DNA from: Phycisphaerales bacterium UBA966
GTDB taxonomy: Bacteria; Planctomycetota; Phycisphaerae; Phycisphaerales; SM1A02
Reading direction: 5' to 3'
DNA: 5,508 bases
Assembly: GCA_002292895.1 (NCBI GenBank)
Contig: DBCE01000120.1
Coordinates: forward strand, 35,814 to 41,321
Part shown: positions 1 to 5,508 of the stretch, one piece after another
How the letters are laid out: every line of letters begins with the position of its first letter
Position numbering within the stretch: position 1 is the first letter of the stretch
The notes under the pieces: model-generated
What the model was told of the DNA's origin: nothing
Seen by the model: only the letters and a program-made list of their open reading frames with translations
Database searches by the model: none
Translations under genes and position numbers: made by a program

Positions 1-1186
1 GAGCCGCGGGAGCCGGCGCTGCTGGCGATGCTGGCGCAACAACCGCCGTCGCCATCGTCACGACCTTTACTTCTGCCGTAAATGCCGCCTTGGGATCAAA
101 GCGTTCCTGCAACGTGCGTTCGATCACTGCCTTGGAACGCGGCACTCGCCCCGCAAAGAGTTCTTTGCCATCTTGGATTACACGAACATCCTGATCAAGA
201 TCCAGCATGGTGTCGTCCAGCAATATGCGCACAGCCACACTTGGTGGCGCTTCCACAATGGTGATCTCTTGCCCTTGCCGCGTGACCACCATGCGCTGAC
301 CTTGCTTGGGTTCATCAACAGCAAGCCAGTAGAAGCGCGGATGCGTGACATCGTCCTGCACCCACACCACTTTCAAGGGTCGTGTGTTGCGCGTGTACTT
401 CGCCATCCACGGCACGGCCGATGCGTCTTCCCGGTCCATCCAATGACCCTTTCCTGCATGCACTTCCACTTGATGCACGTAGGCGCCCGGGTCCGCTTGC
501 GCCAGCGCGTCAAGCATGCCACCCCATTGCGCAGCCACTTTGTTGCGATCAAACGCACCATCCTCACCGCCAACATGAATGGCGAACGGCAAATTGCGAA
601 GCCCTTCCGGGCGCGCGTCATTGGGGTGCCCCGCCATCATCGACGCGGCCGCAAACCGATCTGCCATTCGGGGCGCCAGTTGATACACACCATCGCCACC
701 AGCGCTGTACCCCATGAGATACACACGATCCGGATCAACACGCTCGCACATCACCAAATCTTCAATGAGCCGTTCAAACAGTCGATCGACTGGCGCCTGG
801 TGCCAGAGATTCCATTCATTGCTTGGCGCGCGTGGTGCAACATAAACACCTTCAGACGGCTGATAGAGACGCTTCTGATTATCCCACTGCTGATCGTTCA
901 CCTTTGCGGGTGCACCACCGCCGCCATGCATGGAGATCCATAGTGGCCGCGTTCCGTCCTTTGATTTGGGACCAAACTGCGTCGCCCAGATGGGCATACG
1001 CACGCCGTCAACGGTGAGTACACCCGACTTGAGTTCGGCTGCTCGCTCCGCACGTGAGCGATCCGCAATCCGTTTGACGGCTGCATCCACTGCTGCCGTT
1101 GCCTCGGACTGAGACAGAGGCTTGGGTGCTTCCGTTCCTGCAACGGCGATGCACAACAAGTAGACGATGAGTGCGAATGTTGTCAT
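1..1186 (-). CDS. Secreted alpha/beta hydrolase (esterase/peptidase-like), 3' end cut by window
   Basis: Open frame of 395 codons from ATG at 1186 to the left edge with no stop, so the C-terminus is missing. The N-terminus is hydrophobic (FALIVYLLCIAVAG, residues 4-17), suggesting a signal peptide and export. The alpha/beta hydrolase signs are complete: an oxyanion-type HGGGG at residues 87-91, the nucleophile elbow GYSAGG with Ser161, a GGEDGAFDRN block with probable acid Asp209, and GKGHW with His248. This layout resembles dienelactone hydrolase, PHB-depolymerase-like and 'predicted peptidase' families; the substrate cannot be read from sequence. Residues about 268-365 look like a small beta-rich C-terminal domain, followed by an Ala/Pro-rich stretch running off the window. 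The ATG overlaps the upstream stop as ATGA, implying translational coupling. An in-frame GTG at 1207 would add VERTRTL and give the signal peptide a more normal positive n-region. No convincing Shine-Dalgarno is visible for either start. Confidence 0.85.
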   Translation of the reverse strand, partial: MTTFALIVYLLCIAVAGTEAPKPLSQSEATAAVDAAVKRIADRSRAERAAELKSGVLTVDGVRMPIWATQFGPKSKDGTRPLWISMHGGGGAPAKVNDQQWDNQKRLYQPSEGVYVAPRAPSNEWNLWHQAPVDRLFERLIEDLVMCERVDPDRVYLMGYSAGGDGVYQLAPRMADRFAAASMMAGHPNDARPEGLRNLPFAIHVGGEDGAFDRNKVAAQWGGMLDALAQADPGAYVHQVEVHAGKGHWMDREDASAVPWMAKYTRNTRPLKVVWVQDDVTHPRFYWLAVDEPKQGQRMVVTRQGQEITIVEAPPSVAVRILLDDTMLDLDQDVRVIQDGKELFAGRVPRSKAVIERTLQERFDPKAAFTAEVKVVTMATAVVAPASPAAPAPAA

Positions 1187-3276
1187 GAGCGTCCGCGTTC
1201 GTTCCACGCCTGTGCGTGACGTATTGAGTGACGATTCAATTGTGTGGGTCCGGAGCTGTCCGCCTCATGCACGGGGCACTCAGCAAGTCGCGCATGCAAC
1301 TCCGCCGCTGCAGTTGCGTTACCGCGCGCACGCTCTACTTCCGCCGCAAATGCCAGTGATTCACGGTTTTTAGGGGCAAATTTCAGAGCAATCTGCAAGC
1401 TCTGCGCGGCATGTTCCAACTCGCCTCCCCAAGCAAGTGCAGCTCCAAGCAGATGGTGCGCTTCAGGAATTGCCATGTCGCGCTCCGTGGCGTCCATGCA
1501 GAATTCGGCGCACTGCTCATAGTGACCAAGTTCCAAGGCCGCACGCGCTGCTGAAAGCCGCGGCTCCGGCGCATTCGGATCATGCTCCACGGCGCGCGCC
1601 GCATATTCACTGGAAGCCTGCCACTGCCCAAGCAACGCCAAGAGGTCGGCGATCGGGCGTGCCTTGTCCGGCGCGCTGCCATGGTGAAGTAGAAGTGTCT
1701 TCATAGCAAGCGCCGCGTCTGCATCATTACCAATCGCAACGAGCGACACCACACGTAGCATGGCAGCCTCTGCATTCCCGGGGGCAAGTTGCTCCCACTG
1801 TTCCAGCGAGACGAGCGAGGCAGCGTGATCGCCGGCTGAGTGCTGGCAATGCACCAAGAGCGAAAGGTAACGGGCTTCGCCGGGAAACTCAGCCACCAGT
1901 TTCAGGAAGATGGGTACCGCAAGCCCAGCCCGCCCCGTGGTCATCAATACAACGCCAAGATTGAACTGCGACTCTCGGCGCGTGAGCTCCACGAGTTTTT
2001 TTTGGTCGCCGCCCATGTCGGCCATGTAGCCAAGGTCGATGAGTTGTTGCAGCGCGTCGGATGCCTCAAAGGGATCCTGCCGCATCTCTGGTGGATGCAT
2101 GCCCGCCTCGCCAGGAACATCGTCCCAACTGGGGACGGTGGCGATCGTTGGGACAACTGCAAATGCCTCGGTCACAACACGGCCGTCCATGTCGAGCCCA
2201 ACGGGAAGCCCAAGCGCCGTCAATGCGGTGGGGGTGACATCAAGAAGCGTGGGCGCGCCGATCGATGCTCCGGCGTAGAACCCAGGCCCTGAGAAAATCG
2301 CCACGCCGTGCACTCGGTGCCAGCGGCTCTCAAGCGTCGCGCGCTCTTCTTTGGTCACATCCAAGATCACCGGCCGTTCAGCGCCGGAGTGGAATCCATG
2401 ATCAGAAATCAACATGACCGAAGTGCCCGGGCCAGCGACTTCCATGAGTTCGCCAAGCAACCGGTCGTGCATTCGATAGACGCGGTCCATCACTTCGCCG
2501 TAGACGCGTAAGTCCGCGGGTTTGACATGGCTCATGCGCGGCGGTCGGTACTCCATGAAGTGATGACCGATGGTGTCGATGGTGTCATGGAAGACCATGG
2601 CGCAATCCCACGCCCCGCTGCGCAGCGTCTCAATTGCGGCGCGATGCAGCGACCGCATCCGCGCAAATTCCTTGGCAAGTGTTGCCGGGCGGTGATCGCC
2701 ACGCGCTGCCTGCGCAGCATTGGGCAACAATTCTTTCAACTCATCGCGCGTGATATCGGTGACGCGCACGCGAGCTGCAGCAATACGAGTGGCGCACTCT
2801 GGCGAACCCTGCACCACCCCGCTCATCAGTGGCCAGGGCGCGCTCGCTGAACTTGGCGCCTGCTCCATCAGAAGATTGCTGACACATGTTCCGTTGATTG
2901 GCTCGGCGGGATGTGATGCGTACCAGCCCACGGTGTGCACGCGCAGTGCATTCTGCGTCAGGATGTTCCAGAGCGCCTTGGTCTTGCGCGTAGTGCTTGC
3001 GGACACACGCACGCCATCGCCGGATGGATTGGGCTCAACAAAGTTCAGAATGCCGTGCTTGTCCGCCGTCTTGCCGGTGGCGATGGTGGACCACAGTATC
3101 GGCGAGAGTTTGGGCTCCATGGTGCGGAGGTTGGCCCGCGTGCCGGCCGCAATGAGTGCGGCGAGATTGGGCATCTGTCCGCGCGCAATCAGCGGGTCAA
3201 TGATCTGCCAATCGGCGGCGTCCCAACCGAGAATCAAGAGGCGTTGGACCGGGCGAGTGTGCATCAGGTACCGCAT
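1183..3276 (-). CDS. AlkP-superfamily phosphodiesterase/phosphatase-like protein with C-terminal TPR repeats
   Basis: 697 aa from the ATG at 3276. Residues about 10-380 match the type I phosphodiesterase / nucleotide pyrophosphatase branch of the alkaline phosphatase superfamily. LGWDAADW carries metal ligand Asp19. KLSPILWSTIATG aligns Ser58 with the catalytic Thr/Ser nucleophile. HDTIDTIGHH gives Asp234 and His238, SDHG gives Asp292 and His293, and HRVHG gives His324. All expected two-metal ligands are present, so it should be an active hydrolase of phosphate (or related) esters; the substrate is unknown. Residues about 433-668 hold roughly seven degenerate TPR-like helical pairs, a probable protein-binding arm. 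There is no signal peptide or membrane segment, so it is probably cytoplasmic, unlike many secreted AlkP enzymes. The frame extends to a TTG at 3288, but that codon lies in the T-run of a terminator, so I prefer ATG 3276; ATG 3264 is also possible. No Shine-Dalgarno is obvious. The stop overlaps the next gene. Confidence 0.9.
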   Translation of the reverse strand: MRYLMHTRPVQRLLILGWDAADWQIIDPLIARGQMPNLAALIAAGTRANLRTMEPKLSPILWSTIATGKTADKHGILNFVEPNPSGDGVRVSASTTRKTKALWNILTQNALRVHTVGWYASHPAEPINGTCVSNLLMEQAPSSASAPWPLMSGVVQGSPECATRIAAARVRVTDITRDELKELLPNAAQAARGDHRPATLAKEFARMRSLHRAAIETLRSGAWDCAMVFHDTIDTIGHHFMEYRPPRMSHVKPADLRVYGEVMDRVYRMHDRLLGELMEVAGPGTSVMLISDHGFHSGAERPVILDVTKEERATLESRWHRVHGVAIFSGPGFYAGASIGAPTLLDVTPTALTALGLPVGLDMDGRVVTEAFAVVPTIATVPSWDDVPGEAGMHPPEMRQDPFEASDALQQLIDLGYMADMGGDQKKLVELTRRESQFNLGVVLMTTGRAGLAVPIFLKLVAEFPGEARYLSLLVHCQHSAGDHAASLVSLEQWEQLAPGNAEAAMLRVVSLVAIGNDADAALAMKTLLLHHGSAPDKARPIADLLALLGQWQASSEYAARAVEHDPNAPEPRLSAARAALELGHYEQCAEFCMDATERDMAIPEAHHLLGAALAWGGELEHAAQSLQIALKFAPKNRESLAFAAEVERARGNATAAAELHARLAECPVHEADSSGPTQLNRHSIRHAQAWNERGRS

Positions 3277-3286
3277 CGTACGAAGC

Positions 3287-3318
3287 AAACGAGGGGCGGC
3301 TATTGGGCCGCCCCTCGT
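3287..3318 (-). terminator. Intrinsic terminator of the protein A gene
   Basis: Perfect 12-bp stem (3289-3300 with 3307-3318) and a 6-nt loop, very GC-rich in its core (GGGGCGGC/GCCGCCCC), lying 53 nt beyond the stop of protein A. On the minus strand it is followed by a short T-run (TTTG, the first T being the last base of the stem). The T-run is weak, so termination may be partial and allow read-through into the AlkP-TPR gene, which begins only about 10 nt further on. Confidence 0.75.
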
Positions 3319-3371
3319 GGGGTATCAAGGTGTTGGGCTCGCACGCACGGCGAACCGTGTAGGTAACAGAC

Positions 3372-4016
3372 TTAGCGACGACGTCGCGAACGACCGAAGC
3401 CCGCCAGTCCCAAGAGTGCCAACGCGCCCGGCGCTGGAACTACTTGCACTGCGGCACCCGGCGTATCGTTCCACTCAATGAACTTGAGGGTACGAACATT
3501 GGCGTTCGCTCCGACGTCCATGCGGCCGTAGCCGTAGTGAATCGCGCCAGAGTTGGCCGCGAACCGGAACCCGAAGTAATTTTTGGAGTTCAAGTTCCAG
3601 TTGCCAGCGCCCGACTGCCCGGCCGTATTAAAGATCGCGCTGTACGCGTCACCCTCCGGGTTGAACAGTCCCTGAGCGAACTGCACCGAGCCAACATCTT
3701 GCTCTTCGGCCAGATTACCCACGGAGTAGCCAAATTGACCAGGCGTACGCATGAACCTGGTTCCAATGTTGCCGAACATGGTCAACGAAGGAGCGGCCGG
3801 GCTGGTGGTGTACAGGTCGAAGTCCCAGCCCAGTACCGAAGCACCGGTGGTTCCGGTGACGCGGGATTGGACGTTGATAAACAGGCCAGCGCTGGTCGCT
3901 GGAATACTCAGGTTGCACTCCCAGCGGTTCACTGCGGCGTGGGCGGTGCCAGCCGTGGTGATAGCAACTGCACATGCAGCAAGAACGTGTCGGCCAAGCC
4001 GGTATGAAATAGACAT
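3372..4016 (-). CDS. Secreted protein A with PEP-CTERM-like (VPAPGA) C-terminal sorting signal
   Basis: 214 aa. Signal peptide: basic n-region (YRLGRH), hydrophobic core, and AHA at 25-27 as probable cleavage site. The C-terminus is a three-part sorting tail: VPAPGA at 193-198, a short hydrophobic helix LALLGLAGFG at 199-208, and RSRRRR at the end. This is the PEP-CTERM layout recognised by exosortases, here with Ala for the usual Glu. The middle (28-190) has no domain whose function I recognise. It shares colinear blocks with protein B: FINVQ at 46-50, GWDFDLY at 63-69, MR.PG near 89-93, GNLA near 100-103, AGNW near 137-140, and GFRF...HYGYGR at 149-165. The frame stays open upstream to an ATG at 4157, but the signal peptide and the strong GGAAGGAAAGGG just upstream place the start at 4016. 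It is followed by its own terminator and probably transcribed alone. Likely role: surface or extracellular matrix protein (inference). Confidence 0.88.
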   Translation of the reverse strand: MSISYRLGRHVLAACAVAITTAGTAHAAVNRWECNLSIPATSAGLFINVQSRVTGTTGASVLGWDFDLYTTSPAAPSLTMFGNIGTRFMRTPGQFGYSVGNLAEEQDVGSVQFAQGLFNPEGDAYSAIFNTAGQSGAGNWNLNSKNYFGFRFAANSGAIHYGYGRMDVGANANVRTLKFIEWNDTPGAAVQVVPAPGALALLGLAGFGRSRRRR

Positions 4017-4040
4017 GTTTTCCCTTTCCTTCCTTCCGAT
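4017..4040 (-). promoter_or_regulatory. Purine-rich ribosome binding site of protein A
   Basis: The minus strand just before ATG 4016 reads GGAAGGAAGGAAAGGG then AAAAC. Several overlapping AAGG / GGAA cores sit 5-20 nt before the start. This decides the start against the in-frame ATG 141 nt further upstream, which has no such site. The GGAA unit repeats in tandem, so an extended ribosome-binding tract is possible. Confidence 0.75.
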
Positions 4041-4196
4041 TGTTCCAACGGTAACTGCGCGTCTGGCGCCGACTCCTTGACGGAGCGCCTGCTCAGACAA
4101 AGAACAACATGCCGCGGATTTCGGGTCATGCAAACGATTGATCCACCTTCGCTGCAAGAAATCTTTGTTTGTCAGATAACCAGGCTGAATAGGCAG
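4017..4196 (-). other. Intergenic leader/promoter region of protein A
   Basis: About 180 bp lie between the terminator T-run of protein B and the start of protein A. Since the upstream gene is terminated, a promoter for protein A should be here. I find no convincing -35/-10 pair; the best fragments (such as TTGCAG or CTGACA on the minus strand) lack a matching -10. Part of it is open in frame with protein A (up to 4157), but that stretch lacks coding character of its own. Confidence 0.4.
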
Positions 4197-4234
4197 AAAA
4201 AAGCGTCAGGGGTAGCCCATGTGGGCTACCCCTG
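4197..4234 (-). terminator. Intrinsic terminator of the protein B gene
   Basis: Perfect 12-bp inverted repeat, 4207-4218 with 4223-4234 (CAGGGGTAGCCC / GGGCTACCCCTG on the plus strand), and a 4-nt loop. On the minus strand it is followed by ACGC and then six T (4202-4197). This is a textbook Rho-independent terminator for the minus-strand gene ending at 4291. The plus-strand side has no T-run, so it is one-directional. Confidence 0.88.
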
Positions 4235-4250
4235 TGATTACACGCGTAGT

Positions 4251-4270
4251 TCGGGCAGATGTCTGCCCGA
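4251..4270 (-). repeat. Second hairpin between protein B and its terminator
   Basis: TCGGGCAGA (4251-4259) and TCTGCCCGA (4262-4270) form a near-perfect palindrome, giving an 8-9 bp stem with a tiny loop, 21 nt after the stop of protein B and 16 nt before the terminator. No T-run follows it on either strand. It may protect the mRNA 3' end, or be a DNA-binding palindrome; which one cannot be told from sequence. Confidence 0.6.
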
Positions 4271-4290
4271 GATGGAGCGTCAGTCCCGTC

Positions 4291-4932
4291 TTAGTTACGA
4301 CGGCGACGGCCGCCGGCGAGGCCAGCGACGCCGAGGAGGGCGATCGCGCCTGGGGCTGGGACAGCGCCTGCACCAGCAAGGATCGCAGTAGCAGCGGTCG
4401 ACTCGTAACCGTAGTCAACCAGGGTGCGGGTCATCGAGGTGCCCGAGCTGCCAGCGGCGCCCATGAGGAAGCGCATCCAGCCGTAGTGGGTGGTGCCAGC
4501 AGCGGCCACGAACCGGAAGCCGATGATGTTCTCTGCGCTGTAAGCCCAGTTGCCAGCAGCGGAACCGAACACCACGCCGGTGGTGGAGGTATTGAAGGAG
4601 CCAGTGGCGCCGATCGAGGTGCCGAGGGCAAGGTTGCCTGCAGGCCCGGTCGTCACGCCCGGATAGCGCATCTGGCCGCCACCCGTGGAGTTGAAGAAGT
4701 TCATGCCGCCACCGGAGGAGTAGGGGTTGACGTCCCATCCTGGAACGCCAGAGCCTGGGCCGTTGCTCAGCTGATTGGTTTGGACGTTGATGTAGCAGCC
4801 ATCGATGTCAACGGCGCAAACGAAGTTGATGACGCCACTGTAGACAACGGCGGCATTTGCAGCGGCAGCAGCGCCCATGGCGACAGCGGCGGCAGCGACG
4901 ACGTGCTTCTCAAAGCGGTTCGAAATACGCAT
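4291..4932 (-). CDS. Secreted protein B with PEP-CTERM-like (VPAPGA) C-terminal sorting signal, paralogue of protein A
   Basis: 213 aa. Signal peptide: RISNRFEKH n-region, an Ala/Val-rich core, and probable cleavage after ANA at 25-27. The tail is VPAPGA at 191-196, hydrophobic IALLGVAGLAG to about 207, then GRRRRN, the exosortase-type sorting layout. The middle is Gly/Ser/Thr/Asn-rich and shares ordered blocks with protein A: YINVQ at 47-51, GWDVNPY at 65-71, MRYPG at 88-92, GNLA at 99-102, AGNW at 126-129, and GFRF...HYGWMR at 138-154. Cys39 and Cys46 could form a disulfide absent from protein A, which has a single Cys in this part. GFRF...HYGW.R-type motifs occur in other PEP-CTERM proteins, but the biochemical function is unknown to me. 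The start is supported by GGAG nine nt before ATG 4932. The gene ends with TAA, a hairpin and a strong terminator, so it is probably a single-gene transcript. Confidence 0.9.
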   Translation of the reverse strand: MRISNRFEKHVVAAAAVAMGAAAAANAAVVYSGVINFVCAVDIDGCYINVQTNQLSNGPGSGVPGWDVNPYSSGGGMNFFNSTGGGQMRYPGVTTGPAGNLALGTSIGATGSFNTSTTGVVFGSAAGNWAYSAENIIGFRFVAAAGTTHYGWMRFLMGAAGSSGTSMTRTLVDYGYESTAATAILAGAGAVPAPGAIALLGVAGLAGGRRRRN

Positions 4933-5111
4933 TTTTCTGATCTCCGAAATAGGGGAAACATATTCCTGCGAAGGGGAACTTGCAGGCGGAAGGTGGACTG
5001 CTGGAAGGCAGAGATCTGAGTGGGAAACAATCAGATCTGAAACGAATGTGTCACTAACTCTGCTGGGTGCAAGAATTTCAAATGATTCTTACTAAATTTT
5101 GTATTAAGTCC

Positions 5112-5117
5112 TATAAT
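5112..5117 (+). promoter_or_regulatory. Candidate -10 element (TATAAT) for the fucosidase gene
   Basis: An exact TATAAT lies in the AT-rich core, about 170 nt before the fucosidase start. The hexamer at -35 distance (TTACTA, 5089-5094, 17-nt spacer) matches the consensus at only three of six positions. The call rests on the -10 box and base composition only, so it could be chance. Confidence 0.35.
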
Positions 5118-5276
5118 TATGTGATTGCTGCCAAGGATTCCGGGGTTGCCTCGCGTGAAACACATAGTTTCCACGTCCATGCACGACACGGTGTGCGCAC
5201 TGGTCACCCAAGAACCCGCGACGGTGAGCATGGCGAGTCATGATTGGTTGCCAATTCCGCGCGTAGATTCAGCCAC

Positions 5277-5282
5277 AAGGAG
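5277..5282 (+). promoter_or_regulatory. Ribosome binding site of the fucosidase gene
   Basis: AAGGAG sits five nt before ATG 5288. This decides the start: the overlapping ATG at 5283 is inside the site's spacer and its frame stops after 17 codons. Confidence 0.85.
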
Positions 5283-5287
5283 ATGTC

Positions 5288-5508
5288 ATGCCCGCCGCCG
5301 CCTTCACCCTCGCTGTGCTCGCTCAACTTGCCATGATTTCCGCATCCACCCCGCCGCTGCCAGCGATTGCACCCGTACCGACGCCTGCGCAGCGGGCATG
5401 GCAGGACATGGAATTCACGGGGTTCATCCACTTTGGACCAAACACCTTCACGGACCGCGAGTGGGGGCACGGCGACGAACCGGCCGCCGCGTTCACACCC
5501 TCCGCGCT
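5288..5508 (+). CDS. Secreted alpha-L-fucosidase, GH29 family (N-terminal part only)
   Basis: The first 73 codons are visible; the rest lies beyond the right edge. Residues 1-20 are an Ala/Leu-rich segment (FTLAVLAQLAMISAS) that looks like a signal peptide, though without a basic n-region, followed by a Pro-rich linker. Residues 34-60 carry the GH29 N-terminal signature: AQRAWQDMEFTGFIHFG, then PNTFTDREWG. His48 of HFG lies on the first barrel strand near the active site in this family. GH29 enzymes remove alpha-L-fucose from glycans by a retaining mechanism; the nucleophile Asp and the acid/base are not in this window, so activity cannot be judged. AAGGAG five nt upstream fixes the start. 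The gene is transcribed away from protein B. Export suggests action on external fucosylated polysaccharide (inference). Confidence 0.85.
   Translation, partial: MPAAAFTLAVLAQLAMISASTPPLPAIAPVPTPAQRAWQDMEFTGFIHFGPNTFTDREWGHGDEPAAAFTPSA

Larger units (their letters stand above)
4933..5287. promoter_or_regulatory. Divergent intergenic region between protein B and the fucosidase gene
   Basis: 355 bp with no convincing gene, and it must hold the promoters for protein B (minus) and the fucosidase (plus). About 5071-5125 is markedly AT-rich against a GC-rich background. It contains a plus-strand TATAAT at 5112-5117, an 8-bp palindrome ATAATTAT at 5113-5120, and an inverted repeat AAGAAT-8 nt-ATTCTT at 5071-5090. 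Nearer protein B are the perfect palindrome TCAGATCTGA (5031-5040) and a second copy of AGATCTGA (5012-5019). Near the fucosidase start, ATTGG-TTG-CCAAT lies at 5243-5255. The GGAG ribosome site of protein B is at about 4942-4945. Confidence 0.6.

Noticed and set aside
173..943. Long plus-strand open frame (256 codons)
   Set aside because: It is antisense to the hydrolase whose motifs (GYSAGG, GKGHW) are clear; its translation is His/Arg/Ala-rich without recognisable domains, as expected of a shadow in GC-rich DNA.
2720..3481. Plus-strand open frame of 253 codons
   Set aside because: It runs antisense through the catalytic part of the AlkP gene, the terminator and the end of protein A, with no domain and no ribosome site.
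4017..4040. GGAAGGAAGGAAA as a tandem microsatellite
   Set aside because: Only about three units long, and its position immediately before the start is better explained as an extended ribosome-binding tract.
4017..4157. 47-codon N-terminal extension of protein A from ATG 4157
   Set aside because: It would bury the signal peptide inside the protein, and it has no ribosome site, whereas ATG 4016 has a strong one.
4219..5019. Plus-strand open frame of 266 codons
   Set aside because: It is antisense to protein B, which has a signal peptide, sorting tail, ribosome site and terminator. The Gly/Ala-rich product is a reflection of the repetitive codons opposite, and it starts inside the terminator hairpin.
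5031..5231. Minus-strand 66-codon frame in the divergent intergenic region
   Set aside because: No clear ribosome site, domain or signal peptide; it crosses the AT-rich promoter-like core and palindromes, so chance is more likely.
5243..5255. ATTGG-TTG-CCAAT as an operator or hairpin
   Set aside because: Five-bp arms with a three-base loop are expected by chance at this length; no second copy was seen nearby.

Overview
The window looks like a piece of a GC-rich planctomycete chromosome, most plausibly from the Phycisphaerae. The lineage is an inference. It rests on two secreted proteins that end in a VPAPGA / hydrophobic / RRRR exosortase-type sorting tail, a cytoplasmic alkaline-phosphatase-fold protein fused to TPR repeats, a secreted alpha/beta hydrolase, and a GH29 fucosidase. 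No mobile element, CRISPR array, tRNA or rRNA was seen.

Layout from right to left, since most genes are on the minus strand. At the right edge (5288-5508, +) is the start of a secreted GH29 alpha-L-fucosidase. A 355-bp divergent intergenic region (4933-5287) follows, with an AT-rich core and several small palindromes. Next come two minus-strand paralogues, each a small secreted protein with a PEP-CTERM-like tail: 4291-4932 (protein B) and 3372-4016 (protein A). Each has a purine-rich ribosome binding site and its own intrinsic terminator. The next minus-strand gene (1183-3276) encodes an AlkP-superfamily phosphodiesterase/phosphatase-like domain followed by about seven TPR-like units. Its stop overlaps, as ATGA, the start of a secreted serine hydrolase (1186 down to the left edge, incomplete). 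That hydrolase has a complete Ser-Asp-His set and a C-terminal accessory domain.

Functionally, the AlkP-TPR and hydrolase genes form a translationally coupled pair: one product appears cytoplasmic and the other exported. The two sorting-tail proteins are probably surface or matrix proteins anchored by an exosortase encoded elsewhere. The divergent fucosidase fits a cell that degrades sulfated or fucosylated algal polysaccharides, but nothing here shows that these three units act together. I see no clearly new multi-gene system. The most interesting items are the paralogous sorting-tail pair with its shared core signature, the uncharacterised AlkP-TPR / hydrolase pair, and a terminator whose T-run collides with the apparent TTG start of the AlkP-TPR gene.
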